A DNA stretch of 64,000 nucleotides from assembly GCA_035479875.1 (NCBI GenBank), contig DATIIH010000002.1, forward strand, positions 1 to 64,000, in the 5' to 3' direction. Source of the DNA: PMNU01 sp035479875. Its GTDB lineage: Bacteria > Patescibacteriota > Saccharimonadia > Saccharimonadales > UBA4665. The notes beneath the pieces were generated by a model that saw nothing but the letters and a program-made list of their open reading frames with translations, did no database searches and was not told where the DNA came from. The translations under genes and the position numbers were made by a program. Positions 35,609-44,482 of this stretch are shown here, in pieces. The number at the start of each line of letters is the position of its first letter. Positions within the stretch are counted from its first letter, which is position 1.

Positions 35609-36942
35609 ACGCGTAATATCCTGTCCATTTTATCCCGCAGTGAGCCGCCCTTATCGGGCGTAGTGGAGAATTGCATGGTGTCGAGGCCTACCCGCAGCAG
35701 ACCCATGGCAGTAATAAACGTGTGGTCGGTAATGTTGCCGGTTTTGTCGGTGATGCCCACTACTTGCTCGGGTTCGATGTGGTGCACCGTGGGCTTCTTG
35801 GTAAACGGCAGCTGGGCGTACCAATTACTGCTTTCGAGCGCGTCCATAAGCAAGTCGAGGCTAGAGCCGCCGCCACAGAGGAGCAGCTTGTGCGGAAGGT
35901 GGTCGAGCTTGGGGAATTCGGCGAGGGCGAGTTCTACGCCGCTCATCCATACGTCAAGCGTCTTTTTGAGTGCGCCTTCTACGCCAGCCATTTTATTAGC
36001 CGGCACCTTGCCGGCACTCAAACCAACTTTAAGTTGTTCGGCTTGATCGAACTCAACATTCATTTCGCGTTCCACGGCACGGGTATAAGCCCGGCCGCCG
36101 ATGCCAAACATTTTAGTGCCTTGCACGCCGCCATCGGTAATCACAGCGATGTCGGTGGTGCCGCCACCTACATCCATTAAAATGGCATTCATACTAGCGC
36201 TGGTGTCGTCACCGATCACTGAGCGGGCTACGGCAAACGGTTCGGCCGCTACAGCCAAGAGGTCGAGATCGAGCTGCTGAGCGGTGCGCTCGAGGGCACC
36301 AATGTGGATCATCGGCGCAAACGCGGTGTAGAGTTGCACAACTACATCACGCCCTTGGAACCCAATAGGGCTCGTCACTTTATAGCCATCAATCTCAATA
36401 CCCACCAATGCGCTGTTCACCAGCCGCACTTCAACTTCTTTGCCACCAAGCTCCCAGGTTAATTGCTTTTTGGCTTTGGCCTCGGCACGAGCTTGCACGA
36501 GCTTAATAATGCGTTCCATTTCGATAAGATCGAGCGGCTTGTCGGCCGTTTTACGAGTTACGCGAACGGTTGTAGTAGTGCCCTTAACAAGCTCACCGGC
36601 AATACCGATGACTGCAGTACGAGCCGAAACACCGGCTTGCTGCTCTGCAATCGCCAGAGCTTTGTCACAATTTTCTACCACGCTGGCGATGTCGGCAATA
36701 GCTCCAGCTTGCATGTCACTTAAACCCTGGTGGGCGCGGCCCACGCCAATAATCTCGACGCCGTCGGGCTTGATGCGGCCTACAAGCGCCTTAACAAACT
36801 CGGTCCCGATGTCCAAGCCAACGACGTATTTGTCTTCTTCGTCCTTCTTGGCCCCCTGGGCGACTTTATCATTAACTTCACTGGCCTTAGCAGCAACTTT
36901 GCCCGCCATACCCTGCAGAGAGCTTTTGAATTTATCAAGCAT
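35605..36942 (-). CDS. PilM/FtsA-like actin-fold ATPase
   Basis: 445 residues. Actin-like phosphate loops are visible: VVGLDIGTEFVKALVG, LMDVGGGTTDIAVI and LLLCGGGSSL, with an SHS2-type insertion (YTAFAPMIHIGALERTAQQLDLDLLAVAAEPFAVAR). In type IV pilus systems PilM binds the PilN cytoplasmic tail; FtsA tethers FtsZ. There is no C-terminal amphipathic FtsA anchor, and the partner is a membrane protein, which favours a PilM-like role. N-terminal 30 residues are a Lys/Ala-rich helix. TATAAT lies 11 nt before the ATG. Confidence 0.85.
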   Translation of the reverse strand: MLDKFKSSLQGMAGKVAAKASEVNDKVAQGAKKDEEDKYVVGLDIGTEFVKALVGRIKPDGVEIIGVGRAHQGLSDMQAGAIADIASVVENCDKALAIAEQQAGVSARTAVIGIAGELVKGTTTTVRVTRKTADKPLDLIEMERIIKLVQARAEAKAKKQLTWELGGKEVEVRLVNSALVGIEIDGYKVTSPIGFQGRDVVVQLYTAFAPMIHIGALERTAQQLDLDLLAVAAEPFAVARSVIGDDTSASMNAILMDVGGGTTDIAVITDGGVQGTKMFGIGGRAYTRAVEREMNVEFDQAEQLKVGLSAGKVPANKMAGVEGALKKTLDVWMSGVELALAEFPKLDHLPHKLLLCGGGSSLDLLMDALESSNWYAQLPFTKKPTVHHIEPEQVVGITDKTGNITDHTFITAMGLLRVGLDTMQFSTTPDKGGSLRDKMDRILRV

Positions 36943-37019
36943 AATCGTGTCTTATTATAGCATGGCCAGCGTGAAGAATAGCGGCACGCACGTGATATAC
37001 TTTATTCGCGATTACTTAT

Positions 37020-38096
37020 GTGGGCAAGAAAAACTCACAAGCACACTCGCAAGGTTACATGCTTTCATTTGTCTGGTCCGACCCTCTGCCATTATATTCT
37101 GGACGTGGCGGTACGGAGACTTTTACGATAGGCCACATCCGAGAATTGCTACGCCGGGGCATACCCGCTCAGGTCTTGAGTTATGGTTTGGGTGTGCACG
37201 ACGGACGTGAGTTTTTTCCGGACATTCCCTTCCACAGCATCGACTCACTAAGCGATTTAAGCGACCGGGACGAAACGATTATCTTTGTGGGCATCCCGCG
37301 CAAGGTTCCTACCAAACGCCAGTCCTTTGTCTTCTTTCATTATCCTGCATTGGCCCAGCACGGCAGCCGCCGTGACTACATTCGCAATGTTGGCAAAAGC
37401 AAAATTATTACCAACAGCCGCTTTATAAGGAGCTACTGGGCCGATTACTTAAACACTAAGGAGCGCGACATCCACGTGGTCTATCCGTTTGCCGATCCGG
37501 CCTTTGCCGCGGTCAAACGCAAAAAGATCCCAGCGCGTGTTACGAAAGTGTTATTTGCCGCGCGCTTGAGTCCTGAAAAAGGCATATATACTCTGCTCGA
37601 GGCCCTGCATCACCCAGTGGCCGATCACCAGTCACCCATCGACAAGAAGTTTACTTTTACCGTCACGAATGCAGGCAACCAGACCATCCACGGCAGTGTC
37701 ATCGAAGGCTTACTCAAAAACCACCCATGGGTTGACGTGGTGAGTGCTAAGCACTCGCCGGAGGAAATGGCCGAACTGTTCTCACAGTATAGTGTCGTTG
37801 TAGCGCCGTCTAACGCCACATACTGGCATGAATCGTTTTGCATGGTGTCGGTTGAAGCCCAGCACGCCGGCTGCAGAGTGGTTGCCACTAATGCAGACGG
37901 GTTGCCGGAATCCAATTGCGGCGAGATGATCTTTTTCCCACCGGGCGACTCTTTCGCGCTATCACGAGCACTGCAAAAGGCCGCCAAGCTCGGCGCGCTC
38001 ACTGCTAACGAGCGCGCCGAGGCCGTTAAACACTTTACCCTAAGAGAATCGGTTGATGCGTTCTTGGCTATTATTGGCAAATACGCTCCGCTATAA
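37020..38096 (+). CDS. Glycosyltransferase family 4
   Basis: 358 residues, GT-B fold. RGGTETFTIGHIRELLRRG near the N-terminus, VVYPFADPAF, VLFAARLSPEKGIYTLLEAL and the C-terminal nucleotide-sugar motif ESFCMVSVEAQHAGCRVVATNADGLPE identify a GT4 retaining glycosyltransferase. Starts at GTG after TATACT, with ATG at 37059 as an alternative. It is followed directly by a GH13 gene whose promoter sits over its stop codon. Acceptor unknown; surface glycan or glycogen-like metabolism is possible. Confidence 0.9.
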   Translation: MGKKNSQAHSQGYMLSFVWSDPLPLYSGRGGTETFTIGHIRELLRRGIPAQVLSYGLGVHDGREFFPDIPFHSIDSLSDLSDRDETIIFVGIPRKVPTKRQSFVFFHYPALAQHGSRRDYIRNVGKSKIITNSRFIRSYWADYLNTKERDIHVVYPFADPAFAAVKRKKIPARVTKVLFAARLSPEKGIYTLLEALHHPVADHQSPIDKKFTFTVTNAGNQTIHGSVIEGLLKNHPWVDVVSAKHSPEEMAELFSQYSVVVAPSNATYWHESFCMVSVEAQHAGCRVVATNADGLPESNCGEMIFFPPGDSFALSRALQKAAKLGALTANERAEAVKHFTLRESVDAFLAIIGKYAPL

Positions 38097-38097
38097 T
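38092..38097 (+). promoter_or_regulatory. -10 box of a leaderless promoter (GH13 gene)
   Basis: TATAAT overlaps the glycosyltransferase stop codon and is followed by 6 nt and ATG. The glucosidase can be made from its own transcript. Confidence 0.6.
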
Positions 38098-38103
38098 GAA
38101 GTT

Positions 38104-39687
38104 ATGACGCAGCAGCCTTGGTTTAGAAATGCGACGCTGTATCAAATCTACCCAAGAAGTTTCTACGATACGAACAATGACGGCGTGGGCGATCTGGCCG
38201 GCATTACCGCTAAACTAGATTACTTAAAAGGCAACGAGCAATCCTTGGGTGTGGATGCCATATGGATATCGCCGTTTTATCCTTCGCCCATGGCCGACTT
38301 TGGTTACGACGTTGCGAACTACTGCAACGTTGACCCGTTGTTTGGCACACTTGAGGATTTTGACAAGCTGGTATCCGAAGCTCACGCCCGCGACATTAAA
38401 ATACTCGTTGATTTTGTGCCGAACCACACCTCTAACCAACACCCCTGGTTCAAAGAATCACGCGCGTCCAAAGACGACCCCAAGCGCAATTGGTACGTCT
38501 GGGCCGACCCCAAACCCGATGGCTCACCGCCCAACAACTGGCTAGGAGTTTTTGGCGGCTCGGCATGGGAGCTCGACGCAGCAACCGGCCAGTACTACCT
38601 ACATAGTTTTTTAAAGGAGCAGCCCGACCTCAACTGGGACAATCCAGACGTTCGAGACGCTATGTCTGAGGCACTCGCCTTCTGGCTCAAGCGAGGCGTG
38701 GACGGCTTTAGAGTAGACGCCGTACAGTGGCTTGGCAAAGACAGCCAGCTGCGCGACGACCCGCTCGACCCTGCTTATGACGCAGCAACCGACACACCAT
38801 ACCACACATTACTGCACACCTACAGCAAGCGCGGTTCGGCACTGTTTACTCACCTTAAAGGAATCGCCGATGCCGCTAAGGCCTACAAAGACGACTGCTT
38901 ACTAATCGTCGAGGCCTATCCCCACAAGCTACACTCCATTGACGAATACATCACTATGTACCAACACATAGAGACAGCCACTATGGCCCCGTTCAATTTC
39001 GAAGCGATCTCACTCAAATGGGATGCGGCCGGATACAAGGCCTATTACGACACGTTCCAGGATGCGCTCAAGCCGGAGTATCTACCCATTCACGCAGTTG
39101 GTAATCACGACATGCCGCGGGTAGTGGCGCGGCTGGGCGGACAACGAGCGCGGGCGATCGCTGTATTGCTGCTTACGTTGCCCGGTTTGCCCGTTATCTA
39201 TTATGGCGACGAGCTGGGTATGGATGGGACGCCCATTCCGCCCGAGGCCATCCGCGATCCCTTCGCCAAATCAACCCCCAAAGCTGGTCGTGACCCTGAG
39301 CGCACACCAATGCAGTGGTCCAACGACACGTTTGCAGGCTTCTCTACTACTCAACCGTGGTTACCTATTGGCGATACCTCAAAGGTTAACGTCCAAGCCG
39401 AACTAGACGACGAACAGTCGATGCTCAACCTATACCGACGTCTTTTGGCGTTACGGCGTGGCTCGCCAGCACTGCTGCACGGCGAGTACCGGCCAGTGGA
39501 TACGCCCAACCAAAGCCTGTTTGCCTTTGCGCGCGATTACCAGGATGAACGGATCGTTACGATTATTAACTTCTCAAATGCCGAGCAAGACTGCCCGGTG
39601 CCGGGCAAAACGATACTTTCTACCCACCAGGCGAGCGAACAGCTACAGCCGTTCGAAGCCCGGATTGTTAGGCCAGCTCAGCCTTAA
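38104..39687 (+). CDS. GH13 alpha-glucosidase / oligo-1,6-glucosidase type
   Basis: 527 residues. GH13 conserved regions are in order: LVDFVPNHTS, GFRVDAVQW (nucleophile Asp), LLIVEAY (acid/base Glu) and VGNHDMPR (transition-state Asp). YQIYPRSFYDTNNDGVGDLAGI at the start is typical of the oligo-1,6-glucosidase/trehalose synthase subfamilies. No signal peptide, so it acts in the cytosol on imported or stored alpha-glucosides. Its end overlaps alaS by 20 nt on the opposite strand. An earlier in-frame start at 38053 precedes the -10 and is rejected. Confidence 0.95.
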   Translation: MTQQPWFRNATLYQIYPRSFYDTNNDGVGDLAGITAKLDYLKGNEQSLGVDAIWISPFYPSPMADFGYDVANYCNVDPLFGTLEDFDKLVSEAHARDIKILVDFVPNHTSNQHPWFKESRASKDDPKRNWYVWADPKPDGSPPNNWLGVFGGSAWELDAATGQYYLHSFLKEQPDLNWDNPDVRDAMSEALAFWLKRGVDGFRVDAVQWLGKDSQLRDDPLDPAYDAATDTPYHTLLHTYSKRGSALFTHLKGIADAAKAYKDDCLLIVEAYPHKLHSIDEYITMYQHIETATMAPFNFEAISLKWDAAGYKAYYDTFQDALKPEYLPIHAVGNHDMPRVVARLGGQRARAIAVLLLTLPGLPVIYYGDELGMDGTPIPPEAIRDPFAKSTPKAGRDPERTPMQWSNDTFAGFSTTQPWLPIGDTSKVNVQAELDDEQSMLNLYRRLLALRRGSPALLHGEYRPVDTPNQSLFAFARDYQDERIVTIINFSNAEQDCPVPGKTILSTHQASEQLQPFEARIVRPAQP

Positions 39688-41626
39688 TACGGCGTACGCC
39701 GGCGCTGCTGGCTTCTTCTTTTACGACCTTAAAGCGCTTGCCACCATCTTTAAGCACACCGGTGTGTTCAACGTGCGGACCACCGCAAATCTCGCGGCTG
39801 TAGTTAACGCCGTCTGGGTCGCCCACGGTGTAAACCTTAACAGATTCGCCGTATTTGTCGCCAAAGGCGCCCATTACGCCGCTGGCCAGGGCTTGCTTAG
39901 TGTTTTCTTCGCGCCAGCTTACTGGCCAATCTTTGTCGATTTGTTCGTTGACGATCTTTTCTACCTCGGCAATTTGCTCGGGAGTAACTTTTTCTGAGTG
40001 AGAGAAGTCAAAACGCAGGCGCTCGCCGGTAATGTTGCTACCGCGCTGGATAACGTGGTCGCCCAGCACCATGCGCAGGGCGCGGTACATCAGGTGGGTG
40101 GCGGTGTGGTACTTAGTAGTAACCTCAGAGTGGTCGGCCAGGCCACCTTTAAACTCGCCTTTAGTCGCAGTGCGGGAACGAGCCTTTTGCTCCTCCATCA
40201 GACGATTAAAATCCTCGCGCCAATTTGGTGCCAGCTTGGCAATCGACAATTTATTAGATTCTTCCAGTTCCTTTTTAGTCATTGGGGGACGAATCGCGAT
40301 TAGCTCTTCTGTTAATTCTGGCGGATAGCCAAACGTATCGTAGGCCTCGAACACGACGCTTCCTGGAACAACTATTACTCCACTTTCGTCCTTTGTCTCA
40401 TTCTTGTTAATGTAACCCAAGATGAAGCGCAGGCCCTTACGCAAGGTTTGACGGAACAGTTTCTCTTCACGAGTTAACACCTCTACGACCATATCGCGGC
40501 CCGCTTTAACCTCAGGATAATCTTCTGCGTACAGATCCGCAACTATGGGGACAACCTCCTCTAGGAAGTTTTGCTCTATGCCCAAATCAAAGGCTCTGGC
40601 GATGGCGCGGCGTACCAGGCGGCGCATGACATAACCCTGTTCCTTATTACTCGGCACAACGCCATCGACAGCCAAGAAGGAGGCAGCACGCAGATGATCG
40701 GCAATAACCCGCATAGCGTTGGTATTTGCGTCATACCTCTTACCAGATAAAACTTCCAGCTTCTCAATAATTGGCCATAGGATGCTAATCTTAAAGACAT
40801 CTGGGTTGTCGATGGCGGCCATAGCCGTGCGCTCCAAACCTACGCCACAGTCAACGTTTTGTTTTGGCAATTTTTCAAATCCATGCTCATGCTTGACGTA
40901 TTCCATAAACACATTGTTGCCGATTTCTACAAAACGGCCACAGTCGCAGTTGGGATGACAGTGAGCGCCATATTCGGGGTTGTGCTCGACAAAATCGAAC
41001 TCGTAAAACACTTCGCTGGTCGTGCCGCCGGGTTCGCCAACCGGCATTTCATTTGGTTTGCCGGAGCGCGACCACCAGTTTTTAGCAACGTCGTAATAAA
41101 AGATACGCTCGCCAGGCTTGACGCCACGTTCGGCAGCCGATGCTTCGCTACCCAAATCAGCCTCTTTGGCTTCGATCCCCTCTTTGGCGTACAGTTCTCT
41201 CCAAATGGCTGAGCTTTCTAGGTCGCGCGGGATCTTGTTGGCCTCGTCACCAATAAAACAGGTGACATATAACTTTTTAGGATCAAGGCCAATCTCTTTG
41301 GTAAAGAATTCCCAAATCCACGGCAGCTGTTCAGCCTTAAAGTAATCGCCAAGGCTCCAGTTGCCAAGCATTTCAAACAACGTATCGTGACGATTGTCAC
41401 CGACTTCCTCGATGTCCTGGGCGCGAAAAACCGGCTGTGAGTCGACCAGACGTGTGCCGTTGGGATGCTCGGCACCCAACAAATACGGGACCAACGGCTG
41501 CATACCCGATCCAGTGAATAAGGTCGACGAATCGTTTTGCGGCACCAAAAGTGCTCGTGGGATGATCTGATGCTGACGAGCAACAAAAAAATCAATATAA
41601 GCTTTGCGAATTTGTTGTGCATTCAT
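39668..41626 (-). CDS. alaS: Alanyl-tRNA synthetase lacking the C-Ala domain
   Basis: 652 residues against about 875 in E. coli. The class II catalytic core (1-240) and tRNA-recognition part are present, as is the editing domain with its zinc ligands H507-x-x-x-H511 and C614-x-x-x-H618 (CGGPHVEHTG). The oligomerising C-Ala domain and its linker are missing; the protein ends shortly after the editing domain. Short AlaS forms are known in reduced genomes. TATAAT lies 9 nt before the ATG. Confidence 0.96.
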   Translation of the reverse strand: MNAQQIRKAYIDFFVARQHQIIPRALLVPQNDSSTLFTGSGMQPLVPYLLGAEHPNGTRLVDSQPVFRAQDIEEVGDNRHDTLFEMLGNWSLGDYFKAEQLPWIWEFFTKEIGLDPKKLYVTCFIGDEANKIPRDLESSAIWRELYAKEGIEAKEADLGSEASAAERGVKPGERIFYYDVAKNWWSRSGKPNEMPVGEPGGTTSEVFYEFDFVEHNPEYGAHCHPNCDCGRFVEIGNNVFMEYVKHEHGFEKLPKQNVDCGVGLERTAMAAIDNPDVFKISILWPIIEKLEVLSGKRYDANTNAMRVIADHLRAASFLAVDGVVPSNKEQGYVMRRLVRRAIARAFDLGIEQNFLEEVVPIVADLYAEDYPEVKAGRDMVVEVLTREEKLFRQTLRKGLRFILGYINKNETKDESGVIVVPGSVVFEAYDTFGYPPELTEELIAIRPPMTKKELEESNKLSIAKLAPNWREDFNRLMEEQKARSRTATKGEFKGGLADHSEVTTKYHTATHLMYRALRMVLGDHVIQRGSNITGERLRFDFSHSEKVTPEQIAEVEKIVNEQIDKDWPVSWREENTKQALASGVMGAFGDKYGESVKVYTVGDPDGVNYSREICGGPHVEHTGVLKDGGKRFKVVKEEASSAGVRRIKAELA

Positions 41627-41659
41627 ATTAGTGCCATTATATCCTAGTTAACAGATAAA

Positions 41660-41693
41660 GAAAAAGGCCTGCGGTTTTGACGCAGGCCTTTTT
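41660..41693 (-). terminator. Intrinsic terminator of the Ala/Pro/Ser-rich protein gene
   Basis: AAAAAGGCCTGCG and CGCAGGCCTTTTT form a 13-bp stem with a 7-nt loop and strong A/T runs. It insulates alaS from the upstream gene. Confidence 0.92.
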
Positions 41694-41708
41694 GGTGAGG
41701 ACCAGAGC

Positions 41709-42077
41709 TTACCAGTTCTTGGGTTCGCCTGGGTCGTCTGAGCCGGCCGGTGCGTCGCCGCTCGGAGCAGCCGGGGCTGCACCATCCGCCGCGTCACCGC
41801 TGGCTGGTGCACTGCCGTCGCCTGCTGCCGGAGCTTCCGGAGCCGCGCTACTGTCGGCGCTACTGCTTGCACTGCTGTCGGCTGGAGGCATAGCGCCTCC
41901 TGCATCAGCACCGCCAGCCGGCGCTGCCGGTTGGTCGCTTGCCGCTGGCGGCATGCTTGCGCTGGCGTCAGCCGCGGGTGCGGCTGGAGTTACGCTGGCG
42001 TCACTCGGCGCTGCGCCGTTGCTTTGATCGGCACTTGCAGCTTTGTCATCCTTATGACCAAAATGGAAAAAGCTCAT
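41709..42077 (-). CDS. Low-complexity Ala/Pro/Ser/Asp-rich protein
   Basis: 122 residues. Only the first dozen (MSFFHFGHKDDK) and last few (GEPKNW) are ordinary; the rest is a tract of Ala, Pro, Ser, Gly and Asp with no predicted fold. No signal peptide. It nevertheless has a strong AGGAGG site, an extended -10 promoter and a strong terminator, so it is expressed on its own. Possibly a disordered spacer or DNA/protein-coating factor; function unknown. Its tract resembles the tails on AtpA and AtpH in this window. Confidence 0.8.
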   Translation of the reverse strand: MSFFHFGHKDDKAASADQSNGAAPSDASVTPAAPAADASASMPPAASDQPAAPAGGADAGGAMPPADSSASSSADSSAAPEAPAAGDGSAPASGDAADGAAPAAPSGDAPAGSDDPGEPKNW

Positions 42078-42120
42078 AATGCCCTCCTTGTTATGTTTCT
42101 ATTACTGCTTACGCTCTTTC

Positions 42121-42128
42121 AGTATAGC
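42121..42128 (-). promoter_or_regulatory. Extended -10 promoter of the low-complexity protein gene
   Basis: TGC-TATACT about 43 nt before the ATG, leaving a leader of about 37 nt that ends in AGGAGG. It contrasts with the leaderless promoters nearby. Confidence 0.6.
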
Positions 42129-42147
42129 AGGTGGATGCAATAGGGCG

Positions 42148-43023
42148 CTATGCTTGAGGTTCGGGGTCAGTATTAGCAACTTCCGCGTCAAGCTCTACAG
42201 CCATTGCAGTGAGTGCGGCAGCAGCCTTGCGATACGCGGCAGCCCTCTCGGCGGGGGTCAAATTTGGCCTGTAGTCGGCTGCACGATTCGGGTCAAAACC
42301 AATGCTTTGCATGAGCGCGATCGCGCTAGCATACATGGCCCGAGCATCCGGACCGCGCTGCTCAAGCTCAGCTACTTTGCTAGCCTGCTTTTCGGTACGC
42401 AAGGACGAGTCGGCGTTGCCTAATACATTGGCAAGCGACTCGCCGGGTTGCGCCACTGCAAAGCCAGCAGACACGCCGACGATCGGAATGTCGAGCGTAT
42501 CAAAATCAGCTATCAGCCGTTGCACCGCAGGATTGGGGTGAGCCTGTATTTGTCCGCGGAGCTGGCCATTAACTGCCACTTCGGTCTCATCGCGCAACCG
42601 TTCTGCTAGGCCGGCGGCTTGTTCGGAAGCCGACGCGGCATACTCGCGGCGCTCCTCGCCCTCAAAGGGCTCGACTTCACGCTCGGCAGCTTGATCGAAC
42701 GTCACACAAATCGCAAACTCATCGCCACCCGTTCGAGCTACATATGGCCGGTCCGGGGCGCTCAACACCCCCGACACCCACCCCAGTACTATGTCTCCCA
42801 TTGGGTGACCAATGACATCATTTATTAGCTTGAACCTATCTAGGTCAAGAACCAGGACGCCAACCCGCCGGTCGGGGCCGGCTGCTCGCATAGCTTCGTC
42901 TACATGCTCCTGGAAAGCCGTAATATCTGGCATGTGGGCCAAGATATCAGCATAGTGAGCCTCATCATGTATAAATTGAGGCTGTCCTGGCAATTGATTT
43001 GGGTCGAATCTTGGACTTACCAT
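42148..43023 (-). CDS. GGDEF domain protein (putative diguanylate cyclase)
   Basis: 291 residues. The GGDEF domain (about 52-210) has VLVLDLDRFKLINDVIGHPMGD and an intact GGDEF at residues 99-103, so c-di-GMP synthesis is chemically possible. About 50 residues between GGDEF and the last strands are extra (Glu/Arg-rich EEREVEPFEGEERREYAASAS-like), and there is no sensory, membrane or EAL domain. The C-terminal 70 residues are Ala-rich helix. C-di-GMP signalling is rarely noted in such reduced genomes, and no effector is visible here. Confidence 0.88.
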   Translation of the reverse strand: MVSPRFDPNQLPGQPQFIHDEAHYADILAHMPDITAFQEHVDEAMRAAGPDRRVGVLVLDLDRFKLINDVIGHPMGDIVLGWVSGVLSAPDRPYVARTGGDEFAICVTFDQAAEREVEPFEGEERREYAASASEQAAGLAERLRDETEVAVNGQLRGQIQAHPNPAVQRLIADFDTLDIPIVGVSAGFAVAQPGESLANVLGNADSSLRTEKQASKVAELEQRGPDARAMYASAIALMQSIGFDPNRAADYRPNLTPAERAAAYRKAAAALTAMAVELDAEVANTDPEPQA

Positions 43024-43097
43024 AAATAACTACTTTAGAGCCATGTTATATCATCTATACGACATATATACAATCTCGATATTATTACAGATGGTTG

Positions 43098-43103
43098 TAT
43101 AAT
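43098..43103 (+). promoter_or_regulatory. -10 box of a leaderless promoter (43.1 kb small gene)
   Basis: TATAAT, 7 nt, ATG. It diverges from the GGDEF gene. Confidence 0.6.
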
Positions 43104-43110
43104 AGTATTT

Positions 43111-43404
43111 ATGAGCGTCGCGACAGGATCTTCAGTAGAAGTCGCTGCCTGCGCAGACTTAGCAGCGGCAGATGGTGGCCCCATCGGTGGAGTTGTATCA
43201 AGTGAAACATTCGTGCGTAAGCTCAGTACGGGAGAACTCGCACCTGGAACCAGTAACATCGCAGGGTATGGTGCACGCTGCGTACGGTGCCTTGGGCGGC
43301 TGCAGCTTACCGCCTCCAACCAAGCACCGCTTTTGCCCGCGCAGTGCCTGTATACAGATCCAACGCTTACCACTATCCCCTCGCAGCGTCCAGCTACTGA
43401 TTAG
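43111..43404 (+). CDS. Hypothetical protein, 97 residues
   Basis: Unrecognised small protein with a CVRCL pair and another Cys nearby, no membrane segment and a Pro/Thr-rich tail. The consensus -10 exactly 7 nt before its ATG is the main evidence that it is expressed. It ends overlapping the mnmA stop by 4 nt on the opposite strand. Confidence 0.5.
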   Translation: MSVATGSSVEVAACADLAAADGGPIGGVVSSETFVRKLSTGELAPGTSNIAGYGARCVRCLGRLQLTASNQAPLLPAQCLYTDPTLTTIPSQRPATD

Positions 43405-44447
43405 ATTACAATTCCGCTGCCCAGGGCACGCTCGCCGTCATAAAGCACCGCCGACTGCCCGGGAGTGAGGGCGCGGATTTCTTCGTTTAGGTGCAGCCGC
43501 CAATTGCCGTCGCTTAACTTTTGGAGCTCGGCAACGGGCACGAGCGGCGCGCGGTAACGGGTGCGTACGGTATACGTTTTGGCGGGGTCAGGTTCGCCGT
43601 TAATCCAATGCGTGCTGGCGAGCGTGAGGTCATCGTGCCATAACCGCGCATCTTGCAGATCGCTGGTAACATACACCTCGTTCTTAGCCATATCCTTGCC
43701 TACCACATAGTATGGCAAGCCACCGCCCACGCCCAAGCCTTGGCGTTGGCCAATGGTGTAGAAGATTGCACCGTCGTGTTCGCCGATCACTTTGCCGTGC
43801 TGATCAATAACGTTGCCCGGGGTGGTGGTCACAAATTGCTGCAAGAAATCTTTAATGCCCACTTTGCCCACAAAACAAATGCCTTGGCTGTCCTTTTTAT
43901 CGGCAGTATATAAGCCAAACTTGCGGGCCAAAGCGCGCACCTCTGGCTTTTTAAGTTCGCCTATCGGCATCAGGCTCTTATTGAGTGCGTCTTCGGTGAC
44001 CCGACATAAAAAGTAGCTTTGGTCTTTATTGCTATCCACTCCTGCCAACAGTTGACCATCTTTGATGCGGGCATAGTGGCCAGTGGCGATGATATCCGCG
44101 CCATCTTCTAGTGCGGTGTTTAAGAACAGTTTAAACTTGACCTCTTGATTGCACATAATGTCCGGGTTTGGGGTGCGGCCAGCTTTGTACTCGTCGATCA
44201 TGTACTCTACCACCTTGTGGCGGTACTCGGTCTCAAAATCGTACATCTTAAAAGGAATGCCGAGCTGCACTGCCACGCGCTTAGCGTCTTGGTAGTCCTC
44301 TTTCCAAGGACACACCATACCAGGCAAATCCTGGCTCCAGTTCTTCATGTATACGCCTGTGACGTCATAACCCTGCTCTTTAAGCAGGGCTGCCGTAACC
44401 GACGAATCCACGCCGCCGCTCATGCCGACGAATACTTTCTTTGACAT
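43401..44447 (-). CDS. mnmA: tRNA 2-thiouridylase MnmA
   Basis: 348 residues. PP-loop SGGVDSS (10-16), catalytic C99 in PNPDIMCNQEVKF and C191 in GICFVG, then the central and beta-barrel domains (RYRAPLVPVAEL; ALTPGQSAVLYDGERALGSGII). MnmA adds sulfur at C2 of U34 in tRNA Lys/Glu/Gln using sulfur from a cysteine desulfurase; a candidate is encoded at 58 kb. Confidence 0.96.
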   Translation of the reverse strand: MSKKVFVGMSGGVDSSVTAALLKEQGYDVTGVYMKNWSQDLPGMVCPWKEDYQDAKRVAVQLGIPFKMYDFETEYRHKVVEYMIDEYKAGRTPNPDIMCNQEVKFKLFLNTALEDGADIIATGHYARIKDGQLLAGVDSNKDQSYFLCRVTEDALNKSLMPIGELKKPEVRALARKFGLYTADKKDSQGICFVGKVGIKDFLQQFVTTTPGNVIDQHGKVIGEHDGAIFYTIGQRQGLGVGGGLPYYVVGKDMAKNEVYVTSDLQDARLWHDDLTLASTHWINGEPDPAKTYTVRTRYRAPLVPVAELQKLSDGNWRLHLNEEIRALTPGQSAVLYDGERALGSGIVI

Positions 44448-44482
44448 ATATACTATATCTTAGCAAACAAAGGGCGCTGGCG

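Noticed and set aside
34662..35663. 333-codon plus-strand frame, Ser/Thr-rich
   Set aside because: It is antisense to the Baseplate-J-like gene; the repetitive Ser composition mirrors its acidic linker codons.
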